From: Burkholderiales bacterium
GTDB lineage: Bacteria > Pseudomonadota > Gammaproteobacteria > Burkholderiales > Casimicrobiaceae
Length of the DNA stretch: 41,861 bases
Direction of reading: 5' to 3'
Assembly: GCA_020851255.1 (NCBI GenBank)
Contig: JADZDA010000133.1
Span: forward strand, 1-41,861
The notes beneath the pieces were generated by a model that was given only the letters and a program-made list of their open reading frames with translations, did no database searches and was not told where the DNA came from. A program made the translations under genes and the position numbers. Every line of letters begins with the position of its first letter. Position 1 is the stretch's first letter. Positions 17,174 to 24,365 of this stretch are shown piece after piece.

Positions 17174-17217
17174 GACGGCCGCGATCGCACCGCGGCCGTA
17201 CCGCGGTCGCGCCGACG

Positions 17218-18048
17218 ATGTCCGCGCGCTTCCCCGTCCTCACCTACCACGGCGTCAACGTCGCCGGCAACGACACGGCGACCAACGACCACGTCGCGCT
17301 CGCCGCCGATCTCGAAGCCATCGACCGCCTCGGGTGGCGGATCGTCCCGTTGCCCGGCCTGGTCGACCGCTGGTTCGTTCGCGGCGAGCGCGGTGCCGAG
17401 CCGCGCACGCTGGCGATCAGCTTCGACGACGGCACGGATTTCGACTGGCGCGACCTCGATCACCCGGTCCATGGCCGGCAGCGCGCGATGTACGGCGTGC
17501 TCGCCGATTTCGCACGCACGCGGGGCGGACCGGCCGCGGCGCACGCGACGTCGTTCGTCGTCGTGTCGCGCGAGGCGCGCGAGCACATCGACCGCGTCGG
17601 CCTCGCCGCGCGCGGCTGGTGGTCGGACGACTGGTGGCGCGAGGCGATCGAAGGCGGCGGCGCGGCGATCGCGAGCCATAGCTGGGACCACAACCACGAC
17701 CTCGTCGCGCACCTGATGGCGACGCCGCGGGAGACCGGCCATTTCCGCGCGATCGCGACGCGCGAACTCGCCGACGAGGAGATCGCGCGCGCGACCTCGT
17801 TCCTGCGCGGCGCGGCGCCCAATCCGGGCGACCGGCTGTTCGCCTACCCCTACGGCGAGACCAACGACTACCTGGTGCGCGAATACTTCCCGCACCACCA
17901 CGGCCGGATCGGCGTCGACGCCGCGTTCGCCGACGATCCGCGCCCGGTCGTGCCGGGCGACGACCGCTGGGCGCTGCCCCGCTACGTCTGCGGCCGCGAC
18001 TGGACGGATCCGGACGGCCTCGCGGCGATCCTGCGCGAGCTGCGCTGA
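17218..18048 (+). CDS. NodB-type polysaccharide deacetylase
   Basis: A 276-residue protein with the carbohydrate esterase 4 (NodB) fold signatures. PVLTYHGVN is at the N-terminus. AISFDDGTDFDW (about residues 65-75) carries the catalytic Asp and the metal-binding Asp. IASHSWDHNHD (about 150-159) supplies the HxxxH metal ligands. FAYPYGETNDY comes later. The family removes N- or O-acetyl groups from glycans using a divalent metal. No signal peptide is visible, so a cytoplasmic role on glycan precursors is possible. It is a lone plus-strand gene, divergent from the glycosyltransferase operon and convergent with the export operon, and its neighbours suggest it tailors the same glycan. Confidence 0.88.
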   Translation: MSARFPVLTYHGVNVAGNDTATNDHVALAADLEAIDRLGWRIVPLPGLVDRWFVRGERGAEPRTLAISFDDGTDFDWRDLDHPVHGRQRAMYGVLADFARTRGGPAAAHATSFVVVSREAREHIDRVGLAARGWWSDDWWREAIEGGGAAIASHSWDHNHDLVAHLMATPRETGHFRAIATRELADEEIARATSFLRGAAPNPGDRLFAYPYGETNDYLVREYFPHHHGRIGVDAAFADDPRPVVPGDDRWALPRYVCGRDWTDPDGLAAILRELR

Positions 18049-18086
18049 GCGGTCGCGCCGGCCGCGGTGCGCGCGGCGCGGCGGCG

Positions 18087-18674
18087 TCAGAACGGACCGA
18101 CCGCGGCCGCGCGGGCGAGGATCGCCTCGCGCTCGGCCTCGGGCAGCGGGCGCTGCCAGCAGACGATCAGATGCGGATGGCGCGTGCGCTCGTAGCCGGA
18201 GCGCAGGTCGACGCGCTCGGCGCGCGGCTCGCCGACATGGCCGAACAGCGCGATCGCGTCGGGCAGCATCTGCCGGATGCGCCGCAGCAGGAATTCGGTG
18301 ACGACGCAGGCGGCGCGGATGCGCGCGCGGTGATCCGGCGTGAGCCGGCGGTAGGCGCGCTCGTCGAATGCCATGCCGCCGCCCAGGTACGAGCCCTCCC
18401 AGGGCGTGAAATGCGCGTAGGCGAGCGGCACCGGCGACCCGCCGGCGACGTAGCGCAGGATGAAGTGACGGGGAAAGTCCGGCAGGTCGTCGCCGAACAG
18501 CCGCCGGAACAACGCGCCGACCTCGCGGGCGGCGGTCGCATCGTCCCGCTCGACGACGTCCACCAGGTCGGCGATCGCCGACCAGCTCTCGCCGTTCGCG
18601 TCCCCGCCGGGCGCCACGCCGCCCGGTCCGCCACGCCGGTTGCCGCCTGTCACGTCGCCACGCTGGCTCGCCAT
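18087..18674 (-). CDS. Hypothetical protein, last gene of the PPIase-wzm-wzt operon
   Basis: A 195-residue soluble protein I cannot place in a family. A Gly-rich N-terminus leads into an alpha/beta-looking domain with FILRYVAGG, YAHFTPWEGSYLGGGM and RIRAACVVTEFLLRRIRQ segments. The shape vaguely recalls acyltransferase-like folds, but no diagnostic motif is present. ATG at 18674 is used. A GTG at 18683, three codons earlier, is an equally possible start. The upstream wzt stop is only a few bases away, so it is probably translated from the same mRNA. A role in modifying or handling the exported glycan is inferred from position only. Confidence 0.7.
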   Translation of the reverse strand: MASQRGDVTGGNRRGGPGGVAPGGDANGESWSAIADLVDVVERDDATAAREVGALFRRLFGDDLPDFPRHFILRYVAGGSPVPLAYAHFTPWEGSYLGGGMAFDERAYRRLTPDHRARIRAACVVTEFLLRRIRQMLPDAIALFGHVGEPRAERVDLRSGYERTRHPHLIVCWQRPLPEAEREAILARAAAVGPF

Positions 18675-18687
18675 GGCCGCCACGCGG

Positions 18688-19962
18688 TCAGCCGGTCGTG
18701 TCCGGGCGGGTCGCCGCCGGCGACGGCGACTCGGCCGGCGGCTCGCCGTCCCACCGATGCGCGAGCCGCACGAGCCCCAGCTCGCGCGACTCGCCGGTCA
18801 CCGTCAGCGGCAGCTCGACGTGGTCGAACAGGTAGACACCCTCGGGGTCGAGCGCGTGGGCACGCACGACGTACTTGCCCGGGAGCAGCGAAAGCGACGG
18901 GAACTCGAGCGAGAACGCGTAGCGGTCGTGCGCGATCCGGCGCGGCGCGACGCCGTCCATGTCGGTCGCGACGCCGTACACCGGCGTGCCGTCGGCGCGC
19001 ACCAGACCGATCAGCACGACCGGCGCGCGAGCGTCCGGCGAGTACGCTTCGCCGCGGACGGTGAGCGGAGCGCCGATGCGCACGAACTCGCCGGGATCGA
19101 GCGCGAGCGAACGCACGCGGTGCACGTCCGGGCCTTCGCCGGTGTGCACCTCCGGCCGGCGCGCCTTGCCCGCCCCCGACTTCTCCTCGTGCCACGCGAG
19201 ATACGCCTGCGTGACCTCGATCGCGGGCCCGTAGCGCTCGACGCGGCCGGCCCTGAGCCACAGCGCGTGCCGGCAGAGCTTCTGCACGTGGTACATGCTG
19301 TGCGAGCACAGGAGCAGCGTGCCACCGCCGGCGAGGTAGTTCTCCATCCACGCCATGCACTTCTTCTGGAACGACTCGTCGCCGACCGCGAGCACTTCGT
19401 CGGTGATCAGGACGTCGGGCGCGAGCGCGGTCGCGACCGCGAATCCCAGGCGCACGACCATCCCGGACGAGTAGTGCTTGATCGGGTCGTCGAGGTGCGG
19501 CCCCAGGTCGGCGAAGCGCACGATCGACTCGCGCCGCTGCGCGAGTTCCGCGGGCGTGACGCCGAGCAGCGCCGCGGCGAGATCGATGTTCTGCGACCCG
19601 GTGTACTCGGGGTGGAAGCCCGATCCCAGCTCGAGCAGCGCGCCGACGCGCCCGCGCACGCTCACCGTGCCGCGCGTCGGCCGGATGACGCCGGCGACGA
19701 CCTTGAGCAGCGTCGACTTGCCCGCGCCGTTCTCGCCGATCACGCCGAGCGACTCGCCGGCGCGCATCGCGAACGACACGCCGTCGACGGCGGTGAAGGC
19801 GCTCGACGCGCCGCGTCCGCGCAGGAGGTCCCAGACGAGCGCGACCCGGCCGCCGCGCGACTCGATCTTCGCGTAGTCCTTCCCGACGCCCGCGAGTTCG
19901 AGCAGCGGCGGGCCGGAGGACGAATCCCCGCCCGCGCCGGTCGCCGTACGCTCGCCGTTCAC
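18688..19962 (-). CDS. wzt: Wzt, ATPase of a polysaccharide ABC exporter
   Basis: A 424-residue ABC ATPase of the O-antigen/teichoic-acid exporter class. Walker A GENGAGKST lies near residues 75-83, the YSSGM signature near 162, and Walker B VLITDEVLAVGD near 183. The C-terminal ~170 residues (after HEEKSGAG) form a beta-rich Wzt_C-like domain, which in Wzt homologues recognises the non-reducing end of the glycan. It pairs with the permease encoded immediately upstream to move undecaprenyl-linked polysaccharide across the inner membrane. The GTG start overlaps the wzm stop in GTGA. An extended carbohydrate-binding domain suggests the exported glycan carries a terminal modification, consistent with the methyltransferase/coiled-coil gene at 16819; that link is inference. 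Confidence 0.93.
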   Translation of the reverse strand: MNGERTATGAGGDSSSGPPLLELAGVGKDYAKIESRGGRVALVWDLLRGRGASSAFTAVDGVSFAMRAGESLGVIGENGAGKSTLLKVVAGVIRPTRGTVSVRGRVGALLELGSGFHPEYTGSQNIDLAAALLGVTPAELAQRRESIVRFADLGPHLDDPIKHYSSGMVVRLGFAVATALAPDVLITDEVLAVGDESFQKKCMAWMENYLAGGGTLLLCSHSMYHVQKLCRHALWLRAGRVERYGPAIEVTQAYLAWHEEKSGAGKARRPEVHTGEGPDVHRVRSLALDPGEFVRIGAPLTVRGEAYSPDARAPVVLIGLVRADGTPVYGVATDMDGVAPRRIAHDRYAFSLEFPSLSLLPGKYVVRAHALDPEGVYLFDHVELPLTVTGESRELGLVRLAHRWDGEPPAESPSPAATRPDTTG

Positions 19963-20765
19963 ACGAAGTCCTCGAAATGCGGCGACAGGCGGACGAAGAT
20001 CCACCGCCCGGCGGCGAAGAGCGCGAGCGCGACCGCCACGGCGACCAGGTCGCCGGCCTCGAGCCCGAGCCGGCCTTCGAGCAGCGCGGCGCGCAGCCGG
20101 TCGACGAGCCAGGTGAACGGATTGGCCGACACCACGCCGCGCATCGTCTCGGGCACGAGCGAGAGCGGGTAGAGGATCGGCGTCAGGTACATGAGCATCA
20201 TCAGGACCGGCATCAGCACGTGCTCGACGTCGCGGACGAACACCTGCAGCGCGGAGAGTGCCAGCGAGAGGCCGGCGACCGCGAGCGCCATCACCGCCCA
20301 CAGCGGGATCGCCAGCAGGAGCCCGGCGAGATGGATCGGCTCGCCGATCGCGCGCAGCACGACCAGCACGACGACGTAGCCGGCGAAGTGCAGCGCGAGG
20401 GTCGCCGCGACCGACGCGTAGACGACGACCTCGTGCGGGAACGCGACCTTGCGGATCAGCCCGCCGTAGCCGGGGATCGACACCGCCGCGCGCTGGATCG
20501 CCTCCTGCGCCGCGAGCCAGGGCCAGAGCGCGACCGCGACGAACGCGAGGAACGACGAGCCGGCGAAGCCGGTGGCGCGGAAGACGGTCGTGAAGACGAA
20601 GTGGTAGACCGCGAGCAGCGCGATCGGATGGACCAGCGCCCACGCGAGGCCGGTGACGCTGCCGAGGTAGCGGGTCGGCGCCTCGCGGCGGAAGAACTGG
20701 GCGAACAGCGCCCGGGCGCGCACGAGCGCGTCGGCCGGCGGGCCTGCGCGCACAGCCTCGTCCAT
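19959..20765 (-). CDS. wzm: Wzm, permease of a polysaccharide ABC exporter
   Basis: A 268-residue ABC-2 type permease with about six spans. Typical features are RYLGSVTGLAWALVHP at the first span, WPWLAAQEAIQRAA, GLIRKVAFPHEVVVY, and the late TPILYPLSLVPETMRGVVSANPF... segment. Together with Wzt it would form the glycan channel in the inner membrane. ATG at 20765 gives the normal family length; sequence upstream in the frame is Arg-rich and unconvincing. It begins 28 bp after the PPIase stop and ends in a GTGA overlap with wzt. Confidence 0.92.
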   Translation of the reverse strand: MDEAVRAGPPADALVRARALFAQFFRREAPTRYLGSVTGLAWALVHPIALLAVYHFVFTTVFRATGFAGSSFLAFVAVALWPWLAAQEAIQRAAVSIPGYGGLIRKVAFPHEVVVYASVAATLALHFAGYVVVLVVLRAIGEPIHLAGLLLAIPLWAVMALAVAGLSLALSALQVFVRDVEHVLMPVLMMLMYLTPILYPLSLVPETMRGVVSANPFTWLVDRLRAALLEGRLGLEAGDLVAVAVALALFAAGRWIFVRLSPHFEDFV

Positions 20766-20793
20766 CGTCGCGGGCCGCGGCGCGCGGCGCCTT

Positions 20794-21921
20794 TCAGTTC
20801 GACGGCGAGATCGCGCGCCGGTTGCGCGGCGTCGCGCCCGGCGTCGACGGCGGCAGGGCCTGGCGCGCGTCATCGCGCTGGAGTTGTTCGAGCATCGCGG
20901 GATCGACGCGGATCACCATCGCCTGGACCAGATCGGCGTTGGTGCCGGCGCGCGCCTTCTCCTGCAGCGCACCCAGCGCCTCGTCGCGCTGGGAGGAGAT
21001 GTAGTTCTGGCGCAGCTCGGCCAGGATCGCCGGCCTGGCCTCTTCGAAGGTCTGCACTTTCTCCGGCGTCTTTTTCTCGACGCGGATGACGTGGACGCCG
21101 AACGAGGTCCGCACCGGCTCGGAGAGCGTTCCCGGCGCCAGCGCGAAGGCCGCCTTCTCGAAATCCGGGACCATCTGCCCGCGGGGAAAGGCCCCGAGCG
21201 ATCCGCCGGTGAATTTCGCCGCCGGTTCATCGGAGAGCTCCTTCGCGAGCGTGGCGAAGTCGGCGCCGGCGACGAGCTTCGCGCGCGCGTCGAGCGCGAG
21301 CCTGGTCGCCTCGTCGACCGAGCGCTTCTCGGTCGAGAACAGGATGTGCGACGCGGTCAACTGCTCGGGCGTCGTGTACTTCGCCCGCGACGATGCGTAG
21401 ACGTCCCGCGCCCGCGCCTCCCAGGGCCTGGTGTCGGCGTCGAAGCGTCTGGCGGCGTCGAGTTCGAGGCGAGCGACCATCAGTTGCGCCTTGGCACGCT
21501 CCAGTTCAGACGCGAGCTTGCGCGAATTCTCCGGTTCGTTCGGCAAGCCCGCCGCGTCGGCCTGGAGCGCCAGCGTGCGCGTGACCAGCAATCGCGTGAT
21601 CAGGTCGGCGATGCGCCGATCCGAGGTCGGGAAGCCGCCGCGGAGCTCCGGCGGCAGCCGCATGAGTTCCATGTCGTAGTCGGCGCGGGTGATCCGCGCG
21701 ACGCCGTTGTCGGCGAGCACGGCGTTCGGATCCATCCGCACCGCCGCCGGTGCCGCCGGTGCCGCCGGCGGCGACGCGGACGGGGACTGGCCGGGCCGGT
21801 TGAAATTGGTCGGCGGCTGGAACTGGGCCTGCGCGCCCAGCGAACAGGCGACCAGCGCGGCGGCGAGGAGCGGCGCCCGGCGGCGCCACGCCGCGGGGGA
21901 GATGACGGTGAGGTTGTTCAT
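20794..21921 (-). CDS. Exported parvulin-type peptidyl-prolyl isomerase
   Basis: A 375-residue exported protein. The N-terminus has RRR, a hydrophobic core and either a signal peptidase I site (AQA at 30-32) or a lipobox (LVAC, Cys26), so a lipoprotein is possible. A SurA/PpiC-like N-terminal helical region follows. One parvulin domain spans about residues 189-285 (TASHILFST, ADFATLAKELSDEPA, GGSLGAFPRGQMVPDFEKAAF, SFGVHVIRVE). The C-terminal tail is Pro-rich. It should act in the periplasm, folding outer-membrane or exported proteins. It is the first gene of the wzm-wzt operon. Parvulins of the EpsD type are also found with polysaccharide genes, and this may be one. A TAAAAT -10 lies so close to the ATG that the mRNA may be leaderless. 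Confidence 0.88.
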   Translation of the reverse strand: MNNLTVISPAAWRRRAPLLAAALVACSLGAQAQFQPPTNFNRPGQSPSASPPAAPAAPAAVRMDPNAVLADNGVARITRADYDMELMRLPPELRGGFPTSDRRIADLITRLLVTRTLALQADAAGLPNEPENSRKLASELERAKAQLMVARLELDAARRFDADTRPWEARARDVYASSRAKYTTPEQLTASHILFSTEKRSVDEATRLALDARAKLVAGADFATLAKELSDEPAAKFTGGSLGAFPRGQMVPDFEKAAFALAPGTLSEPVRTSFGVHVIRVEKKTPEKVQTFEEARPAILAELRQNYISSQRDEALGALQEKARAGTNADLVQAMVIRVDPAMLEQLQRDDARQALPPSTPGATPRNRRAISPSN

Positions 21922-21927
21922 GCGCGT

Positions 21928-21933
21928 ATTTTA
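21928..21933 (-). promoter_or_regulatory. -10 box abutting the PPIase start
   Basis: TAAAAT (minus strand, in GCCGTAAAATACGCGC) ends seven bases before the ATG, so transcription would begin at or next to the start codon. No Shine-Dalgarno precedes the ATG and no strong -35 is visible. Confidence 0.5.
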
Positions 21934-21942
21934 CGGCATCTC

Positions 21943-21975
21943 AAAAAGCGACCGCCCCGCGCGAGGCGGGGCGGT
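21943..21975 (-). terminator. Rho-independent terminator
   Basis: A perfect 10-bp GC stem (21951-21960 with 21966-21975, 5-nt loop) is followed on the minus strand by CGCTTTTTG. It sits 25 bases after the stop of the gene at 22001 and ends that transcript just before the PPIase promoter. Confidence 0.88.
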
Positions 21976-22000
21976 CGTCACAGCCGGGGAAACGCGGCGA

Positions 22001-23113
22001 TTACTTCGGGAAACCGCCGATCATGCCGCAGTCGCCGGACGGGCAGGCGTTCGCCGGGATGCGCATGTTCCAGTAGTACTTGGTCCCGATCGCGAGCGTG
22101 GTCGAGCCGCCGACCGTGGTGCCCGCCTTGTAGTACCCCTGCGGGTTATTGGCGCTTCCGACCACTTTCCCGCCGTAGGACCCGTTCACGGCGTTGGTCG
22201 ACGAGAAGTCGCAGGCGACCGTGGACAGCGAGTAGTCACGCACGGTCGAGCCGCCGCTGTACTCGTTCCAGTTGAAGTTCCTCACCACGGTCGCGGCGTT
22301 CGGGATCAACTGGAAGCTGATGATCTGGTCGCTGCCCCACGCGCCGAAGTTCGACGTCCAGAGTCCGGTGTTGCCCCACTGGCCGGTCACGGTGATCGTG
22401 CCCACCGGGCAGTTCGCGAAGTCGGCGCCGCCGCCACCGCCGGCGTTGTAGGTGAACGTCGCGCTGCGCGGATTGTTGGCGAAGCTGCCGGCCGAGTTCG
22501 AGAACGCCGCGGTCCAGGTCGTCGTCGCCGCCACGTTGTTGATCGTGCAGGTCGCCGCCGAGCCGGAGACGTTGAACGTGGTCGGGCAGCTACCGGACCC
22601 GGAGCCGGTCCAGGCGATGGTGATCGGGTCGGTGCCGCTCGAGCAGTCGGCCGTCAGCGTGACGTTGCTGGCGGCGGTACCGGACGACGGCGACGCGGTC
22701 AGCGTGCACTGGCTGGGGGCGACCGAATTGGACGTCCAGTTCACGACCTTGGTGCCGCGGGCCGAGCTGTTGCCGGTCGCGCCGTAGGTCTGGTTGCCGG
22801 TCGACGCGTTGGTCACATCGCACGTCGCCCCGGAGCATCCGGAGGTCCCGGTGCCGTCCCAGGTGATCGTCGTGCTGGTCGGGCACGAGGCGGTCAGCGT
22901 CACGTTGGTGTTGACGACGGCCGAATTCGCGCCGGTCACCACGCAGTCGGTGCTGACCTGGCACGAGAGCGTGCTGTTGGCGGGATTCCACGAGAACGCG
23001 GTGCAGGCGGCGCCGGCATCCACGGTCACGCTCGCGGCGTGCGCGGCGATGCCGTAGCCCAACGCACAGGCGAGCAAGGCGGCACGGCGGAATGTGGTGA
23101 ACAGTTTCGTCAT
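22001..23113 (-). CDS. Secreted Ser/Thr/Asn-rich protein with Ig-like repeats
   Basis: A 370-residue exported protein of unknown function. The signal peptide is residues 1-26 (cleavage after AHA). The mature part is rich in Ser, Thr, Asn, Gly and Cys. It holds two similar beta-sandwich-like units that share NVTLTA(S/D)C and (T/A)W(D/T)G(T/S)G cores, and a Gly5 linker precedes a distinct C-terminal domain (about 215-370). Paired cysteines suggest periplasmic disulphides. Base composition is clearly less GC-rich than the flanking genes. GGAG precedes the ATG at a normal distance. It has its own sigma70 promoter and a strong terminator, so it is a single-gene unit. It is a plausible surface or T2SS-exported protein, and its abundant Ser/Thr would offer O-glycosylation sites; both points are inference. 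Confidence 0.82.
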   Translation of the reverse strand: MTKLFTTFRRAALLACALGYGIAAHAASVTVDAGAACTAFSWNPANSTLSCQVSTDCVVTGANSAVVNTNVTLTASCPTSTTITWDGTGTSGCSGATCDVTNASTGNQTYGATGNSSARGTKVVNWTSNSVAPSQCTLTASPSSGTAASNVTLTADCSSGTDPITIAWTGSGSGSCPTTFNVSGSAATCTINNVAATTTWTAAFSNSAGSFANNPRSATFTYNAGGGGGADFANCPVGTITVTGQWGNTGLWTSNFGAWGSDQIISFQLIPNAATVVRNFNWNEYSGGSTVRDYSLSTVACDFSSTNAVNGSYGGKVVGSANNPQGYYKAGTTVGGSTTLAIGTKYYWNMRIPANACPSGDCGMIGGFPK

Positions 23114-23162
23114 GGGATGCTCCTGGTTGATCCCCCAACAATCTTCTAGCAATTTGCGATCC

Positions 23163-23191
23163 ATTATACGGACGGAATCGCGCGCCGTCAG
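23163..23191 (-). promoter_or_regulatory. Sigma70 promoter of the secreted Ig-like protein
   Basis: CTGACG (23191-23186), a 17-bp spacer and a perfect TATAAT (23168-23163) on the minus strand. The leader is about 43 nt and carries the GGAG ribosome-binding site. Confidence 0.72.
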
Positions 23192-23195
23192 CATG

Positions 23196-23208
23196 ACAAT
23201 GGCATTGT
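23196..23208. promoter_or_regulatory. Palindrome next to the -35 box, possible operator
   Basis: ACAATGGCATTGT has 6-bp perfect arms around one base and lies immediately upstream of the -35 of the gene at 23113. The position fits an activator or repressor site; no regulator is identified. Confidence 0.3.
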
Positions 23209-23591
23209 GCCGCCGTTGCCCGCCAATCTGTCGCATTCCGCTGACGAACGGTCTTCGCCTGCACCCGCACGGATCGGGTTCCGTGCGGCTGTCCTGCACA
23301 ACGGATGCCATTCCTCGGCCGCTTGCGCCGCGATCGGGTATCGGGGTGCGCCCGTAATCCGGTCGCCCGAGCCCGGGAAATCGACTTTCCCGGCGTGGCG
23401 GCGGCACCGTCGATGCCCGATCGGTTCGTAGGGCTTTTGTCGCCGACAACTCAAGCGAAATCCGCGCCCCGATCCGGCTGTCAACGACGCGAGTATTCCA
23501 CGGCACGCATGCGCCGTGGGGGCTTGACTGCTGCGAATATTCCGGAGGGACCTGCACCAACTTCCGGGGCTCCGCGCCGGACGCCACCGGC

Positions 23592-24260
23592 TCAGTCCCA
23601 CTTGGCCCGGTAGACCCGCCGGGCCTCGCGCCAGGGGGGCGAGTCGTAGGCGCCGGCGCTTGCGTGGGTGAGGCAGATCGGCCAGGTGCCGAGCGTGAGG
23701 CCCCGCTCGCGTGCCGTCCGGCAGAAATCGAGGTCGTAGTAGTGGAACGCGTACCGGGGGTCGAAGCGCACGCCCGCCTCCCGCAGCCGGGAACGGCGCG
23801 CGGCGAGCAGGACGCCGTCCAGCAATTCGCAGGCGGCAGGCGCCGGGCCGTACCAGGAGACCGGACCGGTGGCGGGCTCGCCGTGCGCGATCGCGCCGGA
23901 CAGGTGGCCCCGGTCGACGTCGTACCGGTCGGTCGCGAAAATCCAGGCCGGCTGGCCGGGGAGCCGGCGCCGGTTGCCGGCGACACCGATGACATCCCAG
24001 GTCGAAAGCCCCGCCAGCAGGCGGTCCCCGATGGTGAAATCGTCGAACCAGACATCGTCGTGGACGAAGACCAGTACGTCGTCAGGGGACTCGGCGTCGA
24101 TGCGTTCGTTGTAGACCTCGGGCAGGCCGCGGGCGTTCGCGCAGGCCACGCGCGGCACCAGCCGCCGGTCGTACGCGAGCCGCGCGAGCGAGCGCCCGAG
24201 CAGCGTCGCCGACGGGAAATCACCGGCGGCGGCACGCGTCGCGCAGACGATCTCGATCAC
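23592..24260 (-). CDS. Small GT-A glycosyltransferase-like protein
   Basis: A 222-residue single-domain protein. It begins IEIVCATR and has VLVFVHDDVWFDDF (an acidic metal-binding type motif), LLDGVLLAARRSRLREAG and FHYYDLDFCRTARERGLTLG, all typical of GT2/GT-A folds that handle nucleotide sugars. No membrane span is seen. The GTG start is chosen because the fold begins at residue 2. It starts 37 bases after the terminator of the gene at 25880, so it needs its own weak promoter or readthrough. Neither the donor nor the acceptor can be read from the sequence. It stands alone between two exported-protein genes, which suggests it may modify one of them; that is inference. Confidence 0.83.
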   Translation of the reverse strand: MIEIVCATRAAAGDFPSATLLGRSLARLAYDRRLVPRVACANARGLPEVYNERIDAESPDDVLVFVHDDVWFDDFTIGDRLLAGLSTWDVIGVAGNRRRLPGQPAWIFATDRYDVDRGHLSGAIAHGEPATGPVSWYGPAPAACELLDGVLLAARRSRLREAGVRFDPRYAFHYYDLDFCRTARERGLTLGTWPICLTHASAGAYDSPPWREARRVYRAKWD

Positions 24261-24290
24261 CGCGGCCGGGGCGCAGACAGGATACGGGCG

Positions 24291-24318
24291 AAAAAAAGCG
24301 GGGCCCGAAGGCCCCGCT
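24291..24318 (-). terminator. Strong rho-independent terminator
   Basis: A perfect 9-bp stem (AGCGGGGCC/GGCCCCGCT) with a stable TTCG tetraloop is followed on the minus strand by seven T. It lies about 50 bases after the stop of the gene at 24366. Confidence 0.93.
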
Positions 24319-24365
24319 CGCAGAGGAATCCGACCGCACGGATCGCGCCGTGCGGAAGGCCGTCA

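Larger units (their letters stand above)
16820..17217 (+). other. Divergent intergenic region, about 400 bp, no gene
   Basis: This separates the minus-strand methyltransferase operon from the plus-strand deacetylase. Open frames here are arginine/proline-rich and look like shadows of GC-rich DNA. It holds two -10-like elements pointing outward (see separate entries). I see no RNA gene. Confidence 0.6.
23114..23591 (+). other. Intergenic region, about 480 bp, no gene
   Basis: There is no convincing coding frame on either strand. It contains the promoter of the gene at 23113, a 13-bp palindrome next to the -35, an 8-bp hairpin at 23373-23393, a 7-bp-stem hairpin at 23498-23519, and two 11-bp direct repeats (23489-23499 and 23533-23543). 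It could be a regulatory region or the remains of a lost gene. Confidence 0.6.

Noticed and set aside
22001-23113. Lipoprotein signal in the Ig-like secreted protein (LLAC at residues 13-16)
   Set aside because: The hydrophobic core would be too short before Cys16. The AHA signal peptidase I site at 26 fits better.
23188-23601. Small minus-strand gene in the 480-bp gap
   Set aside because: The translation is Arg/Cys-rich without a fold or ribosome-binding site, and it overlaps the well-defined promoter at 23163-23191.
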